Of a stretch of 64,000 bases of DNA, positions 34,291-42,822 are shown in pieces; position 1 is the first letter of the stretch; each line of letters begins with the position of its first letter. The stretch comes from Parapedobacter flavus. Its GTDB lineage: Bacteria > Bacteroidota > Bacteroidia > Sphingobacteriales > Sphingobacteriaceae. The stretch is from contig NZ_JAYKZZ010000001.1 in NCBI RefSeq assembly GCF_035818675.1, forward strand, positions 186,001-250,000, in the 5' to 3' direction. The notes beneath the pieces were generated by a model, which saw only the letters and a program-made list of their open reading frames with translations, made no database searches and was not told where the DNA came from. The position numbers and the translations under genes are program-made.

Positions 34291-35355
34291 ATGACGATTC
34301 GTAATCTTTTCGTTTTGGTTTTCATGGTTTTCTTAGTGGCGGGGTGTAAAAAGGAGACTGCCGATGCAGACCCGGAAACACCCGATCCGGAAGTAACCGA
34401 TCCGGATGATAGCCATACATTCACCAACCCGCTGATACCCCGTGGCGCTGACCCGTGGGTAACCCAGCACGATGGCACGTATTATTATACCTATACGCAG
34501 GGGGGGAAGTTGGTGTTGTATGTAACCAAAAAAATAAGCGAGCTTGACCAGGCCAAGCCGGTTGATGTGTGGATACCGCCGTTGGGTACGATGTACTCCA
34601 AAAACATCTGGGCGCCAGAACTTCACGAAATCGATGGCAAATGGTACATGTATTTTGCGGCAGACAACGGCAGTAACGCAAACCATCGCATGTATGTCAT
34701 CGAAAACGAGTCGTCCAGCCCGTTGAGGGGAGCGTGGGAGTTGAAGGGAAAAATTACAGTGCCCGATGATGAATGGGCGATCGATGGAACCGTATTGCCC
34801 TACAACGGCCAACTGTATTTCCTATGGTCGGGCTCCAACCGTGGTGCCGCTCCGCAAAAAATATATATCGCCAAGATGAGTGACCCCTGGACCATCGAAG
34901 GCGACCGTGTGGAGTTGACGGCGCCCGAGTATGATTGGGAAAAGCAGAACAGTGCGGTCAACGAGGGGCCACAGGTACTGATCAACCCCGAAGGCAACGT
35001 TTTCGTAGTTTATTCGGCCAGCCATTTTACGTCTGATCATTATGCGCTGGGTTTACTGTCGCTCAAGGAAAACGGCGACCCGCTGAAGAAAGAGGACTGG
35101 AGCAAACACGATGAACCCGTTTTTTCTATACATGCGGCAAGTGGCGCTTTTGGCCCCGGGCACAACGGGTTTTTCAAATCGCCTGATGGCACGGAAGACT
35201 GGATCATCTACCACGCCCGGAATCTGCCCGACGGCGGAAGCACGAATTATCGCAACCCGCGGATACAGCGGTTTAACTGGCGTGCAGACGGCACCCCAGA
35301 CTTTGGAGTACCGGTAAAAATTGGTGAGCAAATCAAGAAACCTTCAGGAGAATAA
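34291..35355 (+). CDS. GH43 family glycosidase lipoprotein
   Basis: The 354-residue protein has a lipobox (LVAGC, Cys19), a Pro/Asp-rich spacer and a five-bladed GH43 propeller. The catalytic triad is in place: base Asp54 in RGADPWV, pKa-modulating Asp165 in WAIDGTVL and acid Glu225 in NEGPQVL. GH43 enzymes are inverting arabinofuranosidases, xylosidases or arabinanases; this sequence type is usually an exo-acting arabinofuranosidase or xylosidase. The signal places it on the cell surface or at the outer membrane. With GH67 and GH115 in the operon, it probably removes arabinose or xylose branches from a glucuronoarabinoxylan-like chain. Confidence 0.9.
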   Translation: MTIRNLFVLVFMVFLVAGCKKETADADPETPDPEVTDPDDSHTFTNPLIPRGADPWVTQHDGTYYYTYTQGGKLVLYVTKKISELDQAKPVDVWIPPLGTMYSKNIWAPELHEIDGKWYMYFAADNGSNANHRMYVIENESSSPLRGAWELKGKITVPDDEWAIDGTVLPYNGQLYFLWSGSNRGAAPQKIYIAKMSDPWTIEGDRVELTAPEYDWEKQNSAVNEGPQVLINPEGNVFVVYSASHFTSDHYALGLLSLKENGDPLKKEDWSKHDEPVFSIHAASGAFGPGHNGFFKSPDGTEDWIIYHARNLPDGGSTNYRNPRIQRFNWRADGTPDFGVPVKIGEQIKKPSGE

Positions 35356-35363
35356 TCGGAGAT

Positions 35364-36836
35364 ATGTTACAATTGAATAAATTTTCGTTTCTTTTATGTC
35401 TATTGCTGTGGGCGAGCCGCTCTGCTTTTGGACAAGATCGCCCCAACGTCTTGTTGATTTGTATCGATGACCTGTTGCCCGCATTGGGTTGCTATGGAGA
35501 TGCCACGGCCATCTCGCCCCATATCGATGGGTGGGCTGCGCAGGCGGCCTTGTTTACCAACCATTACGTCACGGTACCCACTTGCGGAGCATCGCGCTAT
35601 AGCCTCCTCCGGAGCAGTTTGCCGCGTACTACCGGCGAACTGGGCAACGAGATCGCCAATCGTTTCTCCAGCCCCGACGTACCCCCCGTAACCGGCCCGG
35701 AAACGTTTATCGAACAATTCCGCAATGGCGGGTACTACACCGTGGGCATTGGGAAGATCAGCCATACGGTCGATGGTTATATCTATCCGTATTCCGCGGC
35801 CAAAAGCAATCGCCGGGAATTGCCGCGCAGCTGGGATGAGATGCTTTTCGATGCCGGCAAGTGGGGGGAAGGTTGGGATGCCTTTTTCGCGTATGCCGAC
35901 GGCGAGAGCCGAACGACAAGAAAGAAGGAGGTACGGCCCTACGAAGCTGCCGAGGTGGACGACAACGGCTACCCCGACGGCTTGACAGCCACCCTAGCCG
36001 TCAGGAAACTGGAGGAACTGGCCCATAGTGATAAGCCGTTCTTCCTGGGCGTTGGATTCTTCAAGCCACATTTACCCTTCAACGCACCTAAAAAGTACTG
36101 GGACTTGTACAAGGAAGATGAACTCCCCCTGACGCCTGTGCCGGATATCCCCCAAAACGTAAGCCGCGCCAGTTTGCATAACAGTGCGGAGTTTAACCAG
36201 TACAAGTTGGGTGCAGAGACGGCTTCGCTGGATAAACCGCTGTCAGATGCATACGCCCGCAAACTCATCCATGGCTACTACGCGTGTGTTAGTTATATCG
36301 ATGCGCAGGTTGGGAAGGTGTTGCAAGCGCTCAAAGCAACCGGCCTGGACCGGAATACCATTGTTGTCCTTTGGAGCGACCATGGGTGGCATCTGGGCGA
36401 TTATAGCGTATGGGGTAAGCATACCCTGTTTGGCCGCTCCTTGCGTAGCGTGCTGATGGTCAAAACGCCAGATATGATAGAGGGGACGCAAATCGACCGG
36501 GTGGTTAGCACCATCGACATCGCACCGACATTGCTCGACCTATGTGGCGTGTCGCCGATGCCCGAGGCGGATGGGCATAGCATGCTCAGCCTCCTGAATA
36601 ACCATCGGGACCGCCGATGGAAAGATGTGGCCTATGGGTACTTCCGCAATGGAATCACCATGGTGACACCCAGGTACCGGCTTACCAAGTATTTCCGCGC
36701 CGAGCAACCCGTTGTCGAACTGTACGACCATAAGAAAGATCCGTTGGAAACCCGCAATGTGGCTGGGCAAAAAGCCGCCGTAATCCGTAAGCTCAACCCA
36801 TTGTGGGAACAGGGCAATACCGGTTTATATGAATAA
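35364..36836 (+). CDS. Exported sulfatase (type I, iduronate-2-sulfatase-like)
   Basis: The 490-residue protein has a signal peptide ending SAFGQ and the type I sulfatase core: metal ligands in PNVLLICIDDLLPALGCYG, and a formylglycine motif C-G-A-S-R with Cys74 in VPTCGASRYSLL. GIGKISH and SDHGWHLGDYSVWGKHTLF follow, the last typical of the iduronate-2-sulfatase-like group. Activity needs a formylglycine-generating or anaerobic maturase, which is not encoded in this window. It is 8 bases after the GH43 gene and 35 bases before GH115. A sulfatase between two hemicellulases implies a sulfated uronic-acid-bearing substrate. Which sugar is sulfated cannot be told from sequence. Confidence 0.92.
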   Translation: MLQLNKFSFLLCLLLWASRSAFGQDRPNVLLICIDDLLPALGCYGDATAISPHIDGWAAQAALFTNHYVTVPTCGASRYSLLRSSLPRTTGELGNEIANRFSSPDVPPVTGPETFIEQFRNGGYYTVGIGKISHTVDGYIYPYSAAKSNRRELPRSWDEMLFDAGKWGEGWDAFFAYADGESRTTRKKEVRPYEAAEVDDNGYPDGLTATLAVRKLEELAHSDKPFFLGVGFFKPHLPFNAPKKYWDLYKEDELPLTPVPDIPQNVSRASLHNSAEFNQYKLGAETASLDKPLSDAYARKLIHGYYACVSYIDAQVGKVLQALKATGLDRNTIVVLWSDHGWHLGDYSVWGKHTLFGRSLRSVLMVKTPDMIEGTQIDRVVSTIDIAPTLLDLCGVSPMPEADGHSMLSLLNNHRDRRWKDVAYGYFRNGITMVTPRYRLTKYFRAEQPVVELYDHKKDPLETRNVAGQKAAVIRKLNPLWEQGNTGLYE

Positions 36837-36871
36837 TTTTTAATCACTGTCGCGATAGCCAAAAAAATAGT

Positions 36872-39838
36872 ATGAATTTAAGTAGTTATATAAGAGCCGT
36901 ATTTATACCCGTATTTTGTGTCTTTCTAGCCACGGGCGCCATAAAGGCGCAGGTTTCACTCGTCGAAACTGCAGCTGGCCAAGGGGACGTCTTTCCGCTG
37001 TCGACTAAGGGGCAGACAACTAGTATCTATTACGATACTGATGATTTCACGTCCGTCAAAACCAGTACGCAACTTTTTGCCGCCGATGTGGAGCGCGTGA
37101 CAGGGAGAAGTACGTCTGCACGTGCCACCAACACCCGCTTAACAAAGAATATGGTGCTGGTGGGTTCGCTAGGAAACAATAAGCTGATCGATGAGCTTGT
37201 TGCAAACAACAAGCTATCAGTAGCCGAAATCGAAGGCGGCTGGGAACAATACACCATCCAGCTCGTGCATAACCCCTTTGCCGGTGTAGCCAAAGCGCTG
37301 GTGGTGGTAGGCAGCGACCGGCGGGGTGCGGCATACGGCCTCTTTTCCATATCAGAAACCATCGGCGTATCGCCGTGGTACTGGTGGGCCGATGTGCCGG
37401 TGAAGCAGCGGCGAATCCTAAACTTGCAGGTCAGCAGTTTCTCTTCGTCGACACCTACGGTTAAGTACCGCGGTGTATTTATCAATGACGAAGACTGGGG
37501 TTTATTGCCCTGGGCTAAGCATACGTTCGATCCCGAACTAGGCGATATAGGCCCCAAAACCTACGCCAAGGTATTCGAATTATTGCTACGTTTGAAAGCC
37601 AACTACCTCTGCCCGGCCATGCACGAGGCCAGCGGTGCCTTCAACAAATACGCCGAAAACAAGGCGGTCGCCGATTCGTTCGGTATCGTCATGGGGTCGG
37701 TGCACCCCGAGCCGCTGCTCTTCAACAACGCCAGTGAATGGGACAAAGAAACCATGGGCGATTGGAATTACATGACCAATAAAGAAGGAATCCTGAAGGT
37801 GCTCGACCAACGGGTAAAAGAAAACTCGCCATACGAAAATGTATATACCCTTGCATTACGCGGGTTGCATGATAAGGCCATGACTGGCGGTTATAGCTTG
37901 GACCAACGAGTGGCGCTCGTAAATGAAGCCTTGCAAGATCAACGGAAGATACTGGAAAAATACATCGACAAACCGATTGAAAAGATTCCACAGGCGTTTA
38001 CACCCTATAAGGAGGTGCTCGACCTTTACATGGCGGGCTTGGATCTGCCCGAGGATGTCATCTTAGTCTGGCCGGATGACAATTACGGCTACATGAAGCA
38101 GCTCAGCAACGCCGAAGAGCAAAAGCGGTCGGGTGGCTCGGGCGTGTACTACCATGCATCTTACCTAGGTATGCCCCACGATTATTTGTGGATATCCTCC
38201 ACGCCGCCCGCATTGATGTATGAAGAGTTATACAAGGCGTACAATACCGGAGCCAATCAACTGTGGCTGCTCAATGCCGGCGACATCAAGTCGTGTGAGT
38301 CTCCCGTTTCGCTGTTTTTAGCGATGGCATATGATATCCATCAATTTGATTTCGACAATGTTTCTGATTACCAAGCCAAATGGTTGAGTTCGATCTATGG
38401 GCAATCGTATTACGACGATTTCCGGGAAATCACACATGCGTATAATCGCCTTGCCTTCATCCGAAAGCCTGAGTTCATGGGCTGGGGATACGAGTGGAAT
38501 ACATTCAGCCACGGTACGGAACGACCCACCGACACCGAGTTTTCATTTGCTAACTACGGCGAAGCCGAAAAGCGGATTGCCGACTACAGCCGGATAGGTG
38601 CGATGGCCGAGCACATCCTTAATGCGTTGCCCGAAGAAGAAAGGGCATCGTTCTTCCAATTGTTGTATTACCCCGTGAAGGGCGCCGAGCTGATGAATAA
38701 GAAATGGCTGACGGCCCAACGCCAGCGCATGTATGTCGCTCAGGGGAGAGCGGGAGCGAATCAATTGCGGGATCAGGTGAGACATTATTACGACACGCTC
38801 TATACCATCTCGTATGAGTATAACGATATGCTTGACGGGAAGTGGAAGCGGGTATTATCCATCCGCCAGGGTGTCACAGCTTCCTACTTTAAGATGCCCG
38901 AATTGGATTCCGTTGCTATATCACCTGAGGCGGGGCTAGGGATTGCCGTCCAGGGCCAAGAGGTGCTTAAAGGACGAACCAGCTATTATGCCCTGCCTGC
39001 CTTTAATCAATTTCTGGATAAGACCTACTTCGTCGACCTGTTCAATACCGGATCGGGTTCATTCGACTGGCATTTAAAACCTTCCCACGATTGGGTTGTC
39101 GTGAACAAAACGAGCGGAACGGTAACGCTTGAAGACCGCGTATGGGTGTCTATCGACTGGTCGAAAGTGCCGGTAGGCGAACGGATTTCCGGCCACATCG
39201 AAATCTATGCTGGCGACACTAAAGAGGAGGTGCTGGTTTCCGTATTCAATCCCGCGTCCCCGGCGCTGGGTGACGTTCAGGGCCTGTACATTGAAGACAA
39301 CGGCGTAATATCCATTGCCGGTGCTGACTTCCAAAGGAAGCGCGAAAGCGACGATATAAAGATGCAGGTTATTGATAATCTCGGTGTAGAAGGCCAAAGT
39401 GTGATGATCGGTGACCCCACCGCCGAGGTACGTAACCCGAGGGATCCCAAATCGCCCGGGGTGGAGTACGATTTTTACACCTTCCATCGCGGACAGGTGG
39501 ATGTATATACGTACGTGCTGCCCATCTTCCCGTTGAGTTCGGACCGTGACTTCGGTTTCCATGAACAAGGTACTGGCCAGACACGCTATGCCGTAAGTAT
39601 CGACGATGGGCCGGTTGCGTTGCCCTCGTCCTCCGCACCAGAATACACCCAGGCCTGGCTGGATAATGTATTGCGCAACGCCGCAGTAAACAAGTCGACG
39701 TTCTTTATCGATACACCGGGCAAGCATACGCTCCACATCAAATGTGGCGATCCGGGCATGGTGATCCAAAAAATCGTCCTTGACTTCGGTGGTATGAAAA
39801 AATCGTACATTGGCCCATCGTTAACGAAGGTGAAATAA
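36872..39838 (+). CDS. GH115 alpha-glucuronidase
   Basis: The 988-residue protein has a signal peptide ending AIKAQ and the full GH115 layout. An N-terminal alpha/beta domain (VLVGSLGNNKLIDELV, VVGSDRRGAAYGLFSISE) leads to a TIM barrel with KYRGVFINDEDWGLLPWA, LLRLKANYLCPAMHEASGAF, ILVWPDDNYGYMKQL and YYHASYLGMPHDYLWI. Helical and C-terminal beta-sandwich domains follow. GH115 removes 4-O-methylglucuronate from internal as well as terminal xylose residues of long xylans, complementing the GH67 at the head of the operon. The length is normal. It is flanked by two sulfatase genes. Confidence 0.95.
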   Translation: MNLSSYIRAVFIPVFCVFLATGAIKAQVSLVETAAGQGDVFPLSTKGQTTSIYYDTDDFTSVKTSTQLFAADVERVTGRSTSARATNTRLTKNMVLVGSLGNNKLIDELVANNKLSVAEIEGGWEQYTIQLVHNPFAGVAKALVVVGSDRRGAAYGLFSISETIGVSPWYWWADVPVKQRRILNLQVSSFSSSTPTVKYRGVFINDEDWGLLPWAKHTFDPELGDIGPKTYAKVFELLLRLKANYLCPAMHEASGAFNKYAENKAVADSFGIVMGSVHPEPLLFNNASEWDKETMGDWNYMTNKEGILKVLDQRVKENSPYENVYTLALRGLHDKAMTGGYSLDQRVALVNEALQDQRKILEKYIDKPIEKIPQAFTPYKEVLDLYMAGLDLPEDVILVWPDDNYGYMKQLSNAEEQKRSGGSGVYYHASYLGMPHDYLWISSTPPALMYEELYKAYNTGANQLWLLNAGDIKSCESPVSLFLAMAYDIHQFDFDNVSDYQAKWLSSIYGQSYYDDFREITHAYNRLAFIRKPEFMGWGYEWNTFSHGTERPTDTEFSFANYGEAEKRIADYSRIGAMAEHILNALPEEERASFFQLLYYPVKGAELMNKKWLTAQRQRMYVAQGRAGANQLRDQVRHYYDTLYTISYEYNDMLDGKWKRVLSIRQGVTASYFKMPELDSVAISPEAGLGIAVQGQEVLKGRTSYYALPAFNQFLDKTYFVDLFNTGSGSFDWHLKPSHDWVVVNKTSGTVTLEDRVWVSIDWSKVPVGERISGHIEIYAGDTKEEVLVSVFNPASPALGDVQGLYIEDNGVISIAGADFQRKRESDDIKMQVIDNLGVEGQSVMIGDPTAEVRNPRDPKSPGVEYDFYTFHRGQVDVYTYVLPIFPLSSDRDFGFHEQGTGQTRYAVSIDDGPVALPSSSAPEYTQAWLDNVLRNAAVNKSTFFIDTPGKHTLHIKCGDPGMVIQKIVLDFGGMKKSYIGPSLTKVK

Positions 39839-39850
39839 AAAGCTGCAAAA

Positions 39851-41314
39851 GTGAAAGTACCGTTTGAACGTGCCATTTGGTTGACCATCCTGTTGACTAC
39901 CGTGGCGCTTACCCCACGTGCGCAGGAGCCCGGTCGCCCTAATTTCGTGCTATATATCACCGATGATGTGGGCTGGGGAGACATCGGATGCTATGGAAGC
40001 CCCACGGTAAAGACACCCCATATAGACGCACTTGCAGCCAAGGGGCTGCAGTTTGAGAACACCTACCTCACCACAAGTAGCTGTAGCCCCAGTCGGTCCA
40101 GCCTCATCACGGGGAGGTATCCCCATAATACCGGTGCGCCCGAACTCCACGATCCGCTGCCCCCGGGGCAGGTCATGTTTCCGCAATTGCTGAAGACGTC
40201 AGGCTATTATACGGTGTTATCGGGGAAAAACCACATGGGTCCACAGACGAAGCATGCATTTGATTATATTTCGTCGGGCAAAGGGCCTGGAGGACAGGAA
40301 GATTGGGTTTCTATCATCCGGAACCGCCCGAAAGACCAGCCCTTTTTCTTTTGGTTTGCATCGCATGATGCGCACCGGGGTTGGCAGATTAACGACAAAG
40401 GGACGATATACGATCCTGAAGATATTGCGGTGCCGCCGATGCTGTATGATGGGCCGGTAACCCGTAGCGATCTTGCTAATTACTACCATGAAGTGTCTCG
40501 CGCCGATTATTATTTGGGCGAACTTATCCAGGAGTTGGATCGGCAGGACTTGCTAGACAATACGTATATCATTTTTATGAGTGATAACGGAAGCCCGTTC
40601 CCGCGTAACAAATCCCGGTTATACGACAGCGGAATTAAAACACCTTTTATCGTGTATGGGCCTAACGTGGCGGTGGGACGTAATCATGCATTAGTCAGTA
40701 CGCTCGATATTGCGCCTACGCTGCTTGATCTGGCTGGGGTGGCGGCTTCAGACAGGATGCAAGGGCGTAGTTTCCGGCCTGTATTGGAAAACAACCTGAA
40801 AAAAGGGTATCGTGATTTCGTTTTCGCCGAACACAATTGGCACGTATTTCAGGCTCACGAACGTATGGTTCGTTATCAAGATTGGGTTTACATTAGAAAT
40901 GCCTACCCCGATCGTGGTAATTATGCGGGTGAGTCTACCCGGCAATTTCCAGCGGGGGAGGAATTGTGGGATGCATATGACCAAGGCCGCACTACCGCTC
41001 AACAAGAAGATGTTTTCCTCGAGCCGCGCCCTTCCGAGGAACTCTACAACATTAACATCGATTCTTTCCAATTTGTAAACCTGGCCGATCAGCGAAGGCA
41101 CCGTAAGATATTGGTATACTTGCGCGGGGTGATGGACCAATGGGTTGAAGAAACAGGCGATTCCGTACCGGAGGAGCCGACGCCCGACAGAGACGATATC
41201 TATGGGAAACGTTTGCCCGGGAATTGGGAAAAAGGCGAAAAGCCGGGGGCCAGTAAAAATGCTGGTAAAATTAAAGAATCCGGACCGATCACCGTAGGGG
41301 ATATCCAATTCTAA
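39851..41314 (+). CDS. Exported sulfatase (type I, sulfamidase-like group), GTG start
   Basis: The 487-residue protein has the formylglycine motif C-S-P-S-R (Cys78 in TTSSCSPSRSSLITGR), metal-binding NFVLYITDDVGWGDIGCYG, SGKNHMGP, FFFWFASHDAHRGW and FMSDNGSPFPRNKSRLYDSG. These features place it with N-sulfoglucosamine sulfohydrolase-like and related type I sulfatases. The start is a GTG, chosen because it lies 13 bases after the GH115 stop and opens a good signal peptide (residues 1-25). It differs clearly from the sulfatase at 35364, so the two probably attack different sulfate positions. A hairpin directly after the stop suggests the main operon ends here. Confidence 0.9.
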   Translation: MKVPFERAIWLTILLTTVALTPRAQEPGRPNFVLYITDDVGWGDIGCYGSPTVKTPHIDALAAKGLQFENTYLTTSSCSPSRSSLITGRYPHNTGAPELHDPLPPGQVMFPQLLKTSGYYTVLSGKNHMGPQTKHAFDYISSGKGPGGQEDWVSIIRNRPKDQPFFFWFASHDAHRGWQINDKGTIYDPEDIAVPPMLYDGPVTRSDLANYYHEVSRADYYLGELIQELDRQDLLDNTYIIFMSDNGSPFPRNKSRLYDSGIKTPFIVYGPNVAVGRNHALVSTLDIAPTLLDLAGVAASDRMQGRSFRPVLENNLKKGYRDFVFAEHNWHVFQAHERMVRYQDWVYIRNAYPDRGNYAGESTRQFPAGEELWDAYDQGRTTAQQEDVFLEPRPSEELYNINIDSFQFVNLADQRRHRKILVYLRGVMDQWVEETGDSVPEEPTPDRDDIYGKRLPGNWEKGEKPGASKNAGKIKESGPITVGDIQF

Positions 41315-41317
41315 TCC

Positions 41318-41345
41318 GACGCGGTTTCGATCCTTATACCGCGTC
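41318..41345 (+). terminator. Hairpin after the second sulfatase gene
   Basis: Perfect 8-base arms GACGCGGT (41318-41325) and ACCGCGTC (41338-41345) flank a 12-base loop, beginning 4 bases past the sulfatase stop. There is no clean T-run (it continues AACCGCATTCCTTTATT), so it is a weak terminator or an mRNA 3' stabilising element. The next 250 bases before the GH5-like gene contain no other feature I recognise. Confidence 0.5.
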
Positions 41346-41597
41346 AACCGCATTCCTTTATTCATTTTCTTTTCAGCGTACTTCCACTTGTTTTGCGAGG
41401 AACCAAGTAGGTAATTGGACCCATTTACATGCGTTATACGTTCATGGCGAAGCAGGTGTCAATCGGCTATGAAGCAAGCACGAAGCATTTTGAGACAAAA
41501 TAGGGAAAGATTGAAACAAATTGGTATCACACCCAGTGGCCATAATGCCGTCCTTTGTTGAGAACAAAATTATAAAGCCGATTTAGTAACCAATGAA

Positions 41598-42752
41598 ATG
41601 CCAGCGATGACACGGACTTCTAGTATTTTTTTGACCTTTTTGACTTTGACCATCTTCTTATTATCCGGTTGCAGCACCGGCGGAGGGAGCGTTGACAGCG
41701 AATCGCCGAGAGGCATTTGGACGGCCGAGGAAGCCAAAGCGTGGCAGGCTGAGCAAGGGTGGCTCGTTGGGCCCAACTATACCCCGGCAACGGCCATCAA
41801 CCAGTTGGAGATGTGGCAGGAAGACACTTTCGACCCGGAAACGATAGACAAAGAACTGGGGTGGGCTGCCAACTTGGGCATGAACACGGCCCGCGTGTAC
41901 CTTCACGACTTGCCTTATGAGCAAGATTCGACAGGGTTTATTTCCCGTATCGAACATTTTGTACGCTTGGCCGACAAGCACGGCATCCGTCCGCTGTTTG
42001 TCTTTTTTGATTCCTGTTGGGATCCGTTTCCGGTGGCTGGAACGCAGCGCGCGCCTAAACCGCATGTCCATAATTCGGGGTGGGTGCAAAGTCCGGGGCA
42101 ACATGTGCTTCAGGATAGTACGCAGTACCCACGGTTGGAACGCTATGTAAAAGGCGTCATTGCCCATTTTGCTGAGGATGACCGCATTCTAGGTTGGGAT
42201 GTATGGAACGAGCCGGATAACATGACCGGACCTTCTTACGAAGCGGTGGAAATCAAAGACAAAGTAGACTATGTATTGCCACTATTGGAGCAAGCATTCG
42301 CTTGGGCACGGTCGGCAAATCCGTCGCAACCGCTCACCTCTGGTATCTGGGCAGGCGATTGGTCTACGCACGAAGGGTTGAAGCCCATCGAAAAACTACA
42401 GATCGAGCAGTCGGACATCATCAGTTTCCATAACTATGATACCCCCGAAGATTTCGAAAAGCGCATACAGCAGCTCCAGCGATACGATAAGCCGTTGTGG
42501 TGCACGGAATATATGGCACGCCCCAACGGCAGCACCTTCGAAGGATTCCTGCCCATAGCCAAAAAATATAATGTGGCCATGTTCAACTGGGGGTTCGTAG
42601 ACGGCAAGACGCAGACTATTTATCCTTGGGATAGCTGGACAAAGACCTACACGGATGAGCCGCCGCTGTGGTTCCATGATATTTTCAGAGGTGACGGCAC
42701 GCCGTATAAGCAAGAAGAGGTGGAATTGATAAAGCGACTAACGAGCAATTAA
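41598..42752 (+). CDS. Clan GH-A glycosidase lipoprotein (GH5-like)
   Basis: The 384-residue lipoprotein (LLSGC, Cys25) has a (beta/alpha)8 fold with both clan GH-A carboxylates: acid/base Glu205 in WDVWNEPDN and nucleophile Glu304 in LWCTEYMARP. Other matching blocks are NLGMNTARVYLHDL, HGIRPLFVFFDSCWDPF and AMFNWGFVDGKTQ. Relatives are usually annotated as GH5 or as xylanase-like. Endo- or exo-activity on xylan or another beta-glycan is likely but not provable. It stands apart, with 283 bases before it and a palindrome after it, so it may be transcribed separately or by read-through. ATG 41607 is an alternative start that would keep the signal peptide. Confidence 0.85.
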   Translation: MPAMTRTSSIFLTFLTLTIFLLSGCSTGGGSVDSESPRGIWTAEEAKAWQAEQGWLVGPNYTPATAINQLEMWQEDTFDPETIDKELGWAANLGMNTARVYLHDLPYEQDSTGFISRIEHFVRLADKHGIRPLFVFFDSCWDPFPVAGTQRAPKPHVHNSGWVQSPGQHVLQDSTQYPRLERYVKGVIAHFAEDDRILGWDVWNEPDNMTGPSYEAVEIKDKVDYVLPLLEQAFAWARSANPSQPLTSGIWAGDWSTHEGLKPIEKLQIEQSDIISFHNYDTPEDFEKRIQQLQRYDKPLWCTEYMARPNGSTFEGFLPIAKKYNVAMFNWGFVDGKTQTIYPWDSWTKTYTDEPPLWFHDIFRGDGTPYKQEEVELIKRLTSN

Positions 42753-42767
42753 TTAACAAAAACAAGA

Positions 42768-42796
42768 GCGGTTAACGGTTGCAAATCGTTAACCGC
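42768..42796 (+). repeat. Perfect 10-bp inverted repeat before the second SusC gene
   Basis: The arms GCGGTTAACG (42768-42777) and CGTTAACCGC (42787-42796) are exact reverse complements around a 9-base spacer (GTTGCAAAT). It lies 16 bases after the GH5-like stop and 26 bases before the SusC ATG. No T-run follows, so a simple terminator is less likely than a stem-loop in the SusC leader or a dyad operator. No second copy was noticed in the window. Confidence 0.8.
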
Positions 42797-42822
42797 CAAA
42801 GAAAAATTATAAACTAAATTTT

